A stretch of DNA of 5,948 bases from contig CALKHM010000052.1 in the NCBI GenBank assembly GCA_937988695.1, positions 1 to 5,948 of the forward strand. The letters run 5' to 3'. The DNA is from an uncultured Microbacterium sp. (GTDB lineage Bacteria; Actinomycetota; Actinomycetes; Actinomycetales; Microbacteriaceae). The position numbers and the translations under genes are program-made. The notes under the pieces were generated by a model that was given only the letters and a program-made list of their open reading frames with translations, was not told the DNA's origin and searched no databases. Of this stretch, positions 5,351 to 5,948 are shown piece after piece (the stretch's first letter is position 1; every line of letters begins with the position of its first letter).

Positions 5351-5948
5351 GTATCGCCCGGCAGCACGCTCCGCCCACACCCTGCTTACGTCGCGGTAGT
5401 GACTCGGACTGATCCCCACGCTGCGGCGGAACTGGCGGGCAGCGAAGTCAGGATCGCTCCAGCCGACCTCCTGAGCGATCGATGCAATAGAGCATGGAGT
5501 GGTGCGCAAGAGATGCGCCATCTGCTTAGCTCGCAACATGGTCAGGTAGGCGATCGGTGACTTTCCATACGCCTCAACGAAAATGCGACCGACTTGCGAC
5601 TTCGACAGGTGCACTTCGTTGGCCAGGTCCGAGACGGACCAGCGCCGTGCGAGATCGCTCCGCAGAAGCTCGGCTGCTCTGCGGACTTCCGCTCGCAAAG
5701 GTGCAAACCGACGGAGACGCGGTAGAGACGGTATCGCGGTTGCGCGCTGGGTCGGGGACGTGCGGATCGGTGAGGTTTTGATAAATGGTGCTACGACATG
5801 AGCAATTCCAAACCACAACGCCTGCATTCGGTAGAAGTTCTCGGCGAATTTCCGATCGATACTAAGAGTCACTAGTTCATCTAGACGCGGTATCAACGTG
5901 CCCACTCGCCCCTCTCCGATGTGGAGTACTTGGGCCGGCTCGGTGTAT
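5333..5948 (-). CDS. AraC-family transcriptional regulator, probably 5'-truncated by the contig end
   Basis: The AraC/XylS-type DNA-binding domain is complete. HTH 1 is RRWSVSDLANEVHLSKSQVG and HTH 2 is SIASIAQEVGWSDPDFAARQ, followed by the family signature FRRSVGISPSHYRDV. These lie about 20-100 residues before the C-terminus, as is usual for the family. The frame stays open with no stop from a GTG at 5905 to the window end, adding residues YTEPAQVLHIGEGRV, so the gene probably starts outside and an N-terminal sensing domain is lost. The alternative is a genuine start at GTG 5905 with GGAG 8 nt upstream, giving 190 residues. Family members are commonly near 280-330 residues, which favours truncation. 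GC falls to about 46% at 5761-5880, against about 67% at 5341-5400 and higher in the ArdC-ParB genes. It is codirectional with the ArdC-like operon some 200 bp downstream and could regulate it; that is inference. The hydrophobic stretch MQALWFGIAHVVAPFI is a helix and probably not a membrane segment. Confidence 0.88.
   Translation of the reverse strand, partial: YTEPAQVLHIGEGRVGTLIPRLDELVTLSIDRKFAENFYRMQALWFGIAHVVAPFIKTSPIRTSPTQRATAIPSLPRLRRFAPLRAEVRRAAELLRSDLARRWSVSDLANEVHLSKSQVGRIFVEAYGKSPIAYLTMLRAKQMAHLLRTTPCSIASIAQEVGWSDPDFAARQFRRSVGISPSHYRDVSRVWAERAAGRYAHLAG

Noticed and set aside
48..5948. CRISPR array, rRNA or IS element
   Set aside because: No regularly spaced repeats, rRNA motifs, transposase motifs or terminal inverted repeats with target duplications were seen.

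Overview
This is a high-GC actinomycete contig. GC is roughly 70-80% over most of its length by hand count of sample lines, and genes are densely packed with overlapping starts and stops. Genus cannot be told from the sequence. The gene set (ArdC-like antirestriction protein, Prim-Pol primase, DUF2637 membrane protein, ParB-like nuclease-domain protein) is typical of integrative/conjugative elements and plasmids in Streptomyces, Pseudonocardiales and relatives. No integrase, FtsK/TraB-type transfer ATPase, relaxase or ParA lies inside the window, so only an internal slice of such an element is visible. The first 47 bases are not biological: they are an Illumina TruSeq index adapter left on the contig end.

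All credible genes are on the minus strand, so transcription runs from high to low coordinates. The first gene is the 3' part of an AraC-family regulator (5333 to the contig end). A roughly 200-bp gap follows, holding a cluster of inverted repeats with a tRNA T-arm-like motif and the leader of the next gene. Then come an ArdC-like ssDNA-binding/zincin protein (4037-5134), a stand-alone Prim-Pol primase (3123-4040), a four-helix DUF2637 membrane protein with a C-terminal helix-turn-helix (2416-3126) and a small charged protein (2012-2419). After a 92-bp gap come a conserved unknown protein (1038-1919) and a ParB-like protein (1041 down to 48, cut off by the adapter).

Four of the five junctions from ArdC to ParB are 4-nt start/stop overlaps, so the genes look translationally coupled. 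The two genes not started by an overlap (ArdC at 5134 and the unknown protein at 1919) have the strongest Shine-Dalgarno sequences. In both, the Shine-Dalgarno lies inside a predicted leader hairpin, which suggests each coupled block could be switched at its first gene.

A sensible reading, which is inference, is an establishment/maintenance operon. ArdC would protect incoming single-stranded DNA, Prim-Pol would prime the complementary strand, DUF2637 would sit in the membrane with a cytoplasmic DNA-binding tail, and the ParB-like protein would help maintain or regulate the element. The AraC regulator lies upstream on the same strand and has clearly lower GC in its upstream half, so it may be of different origin.
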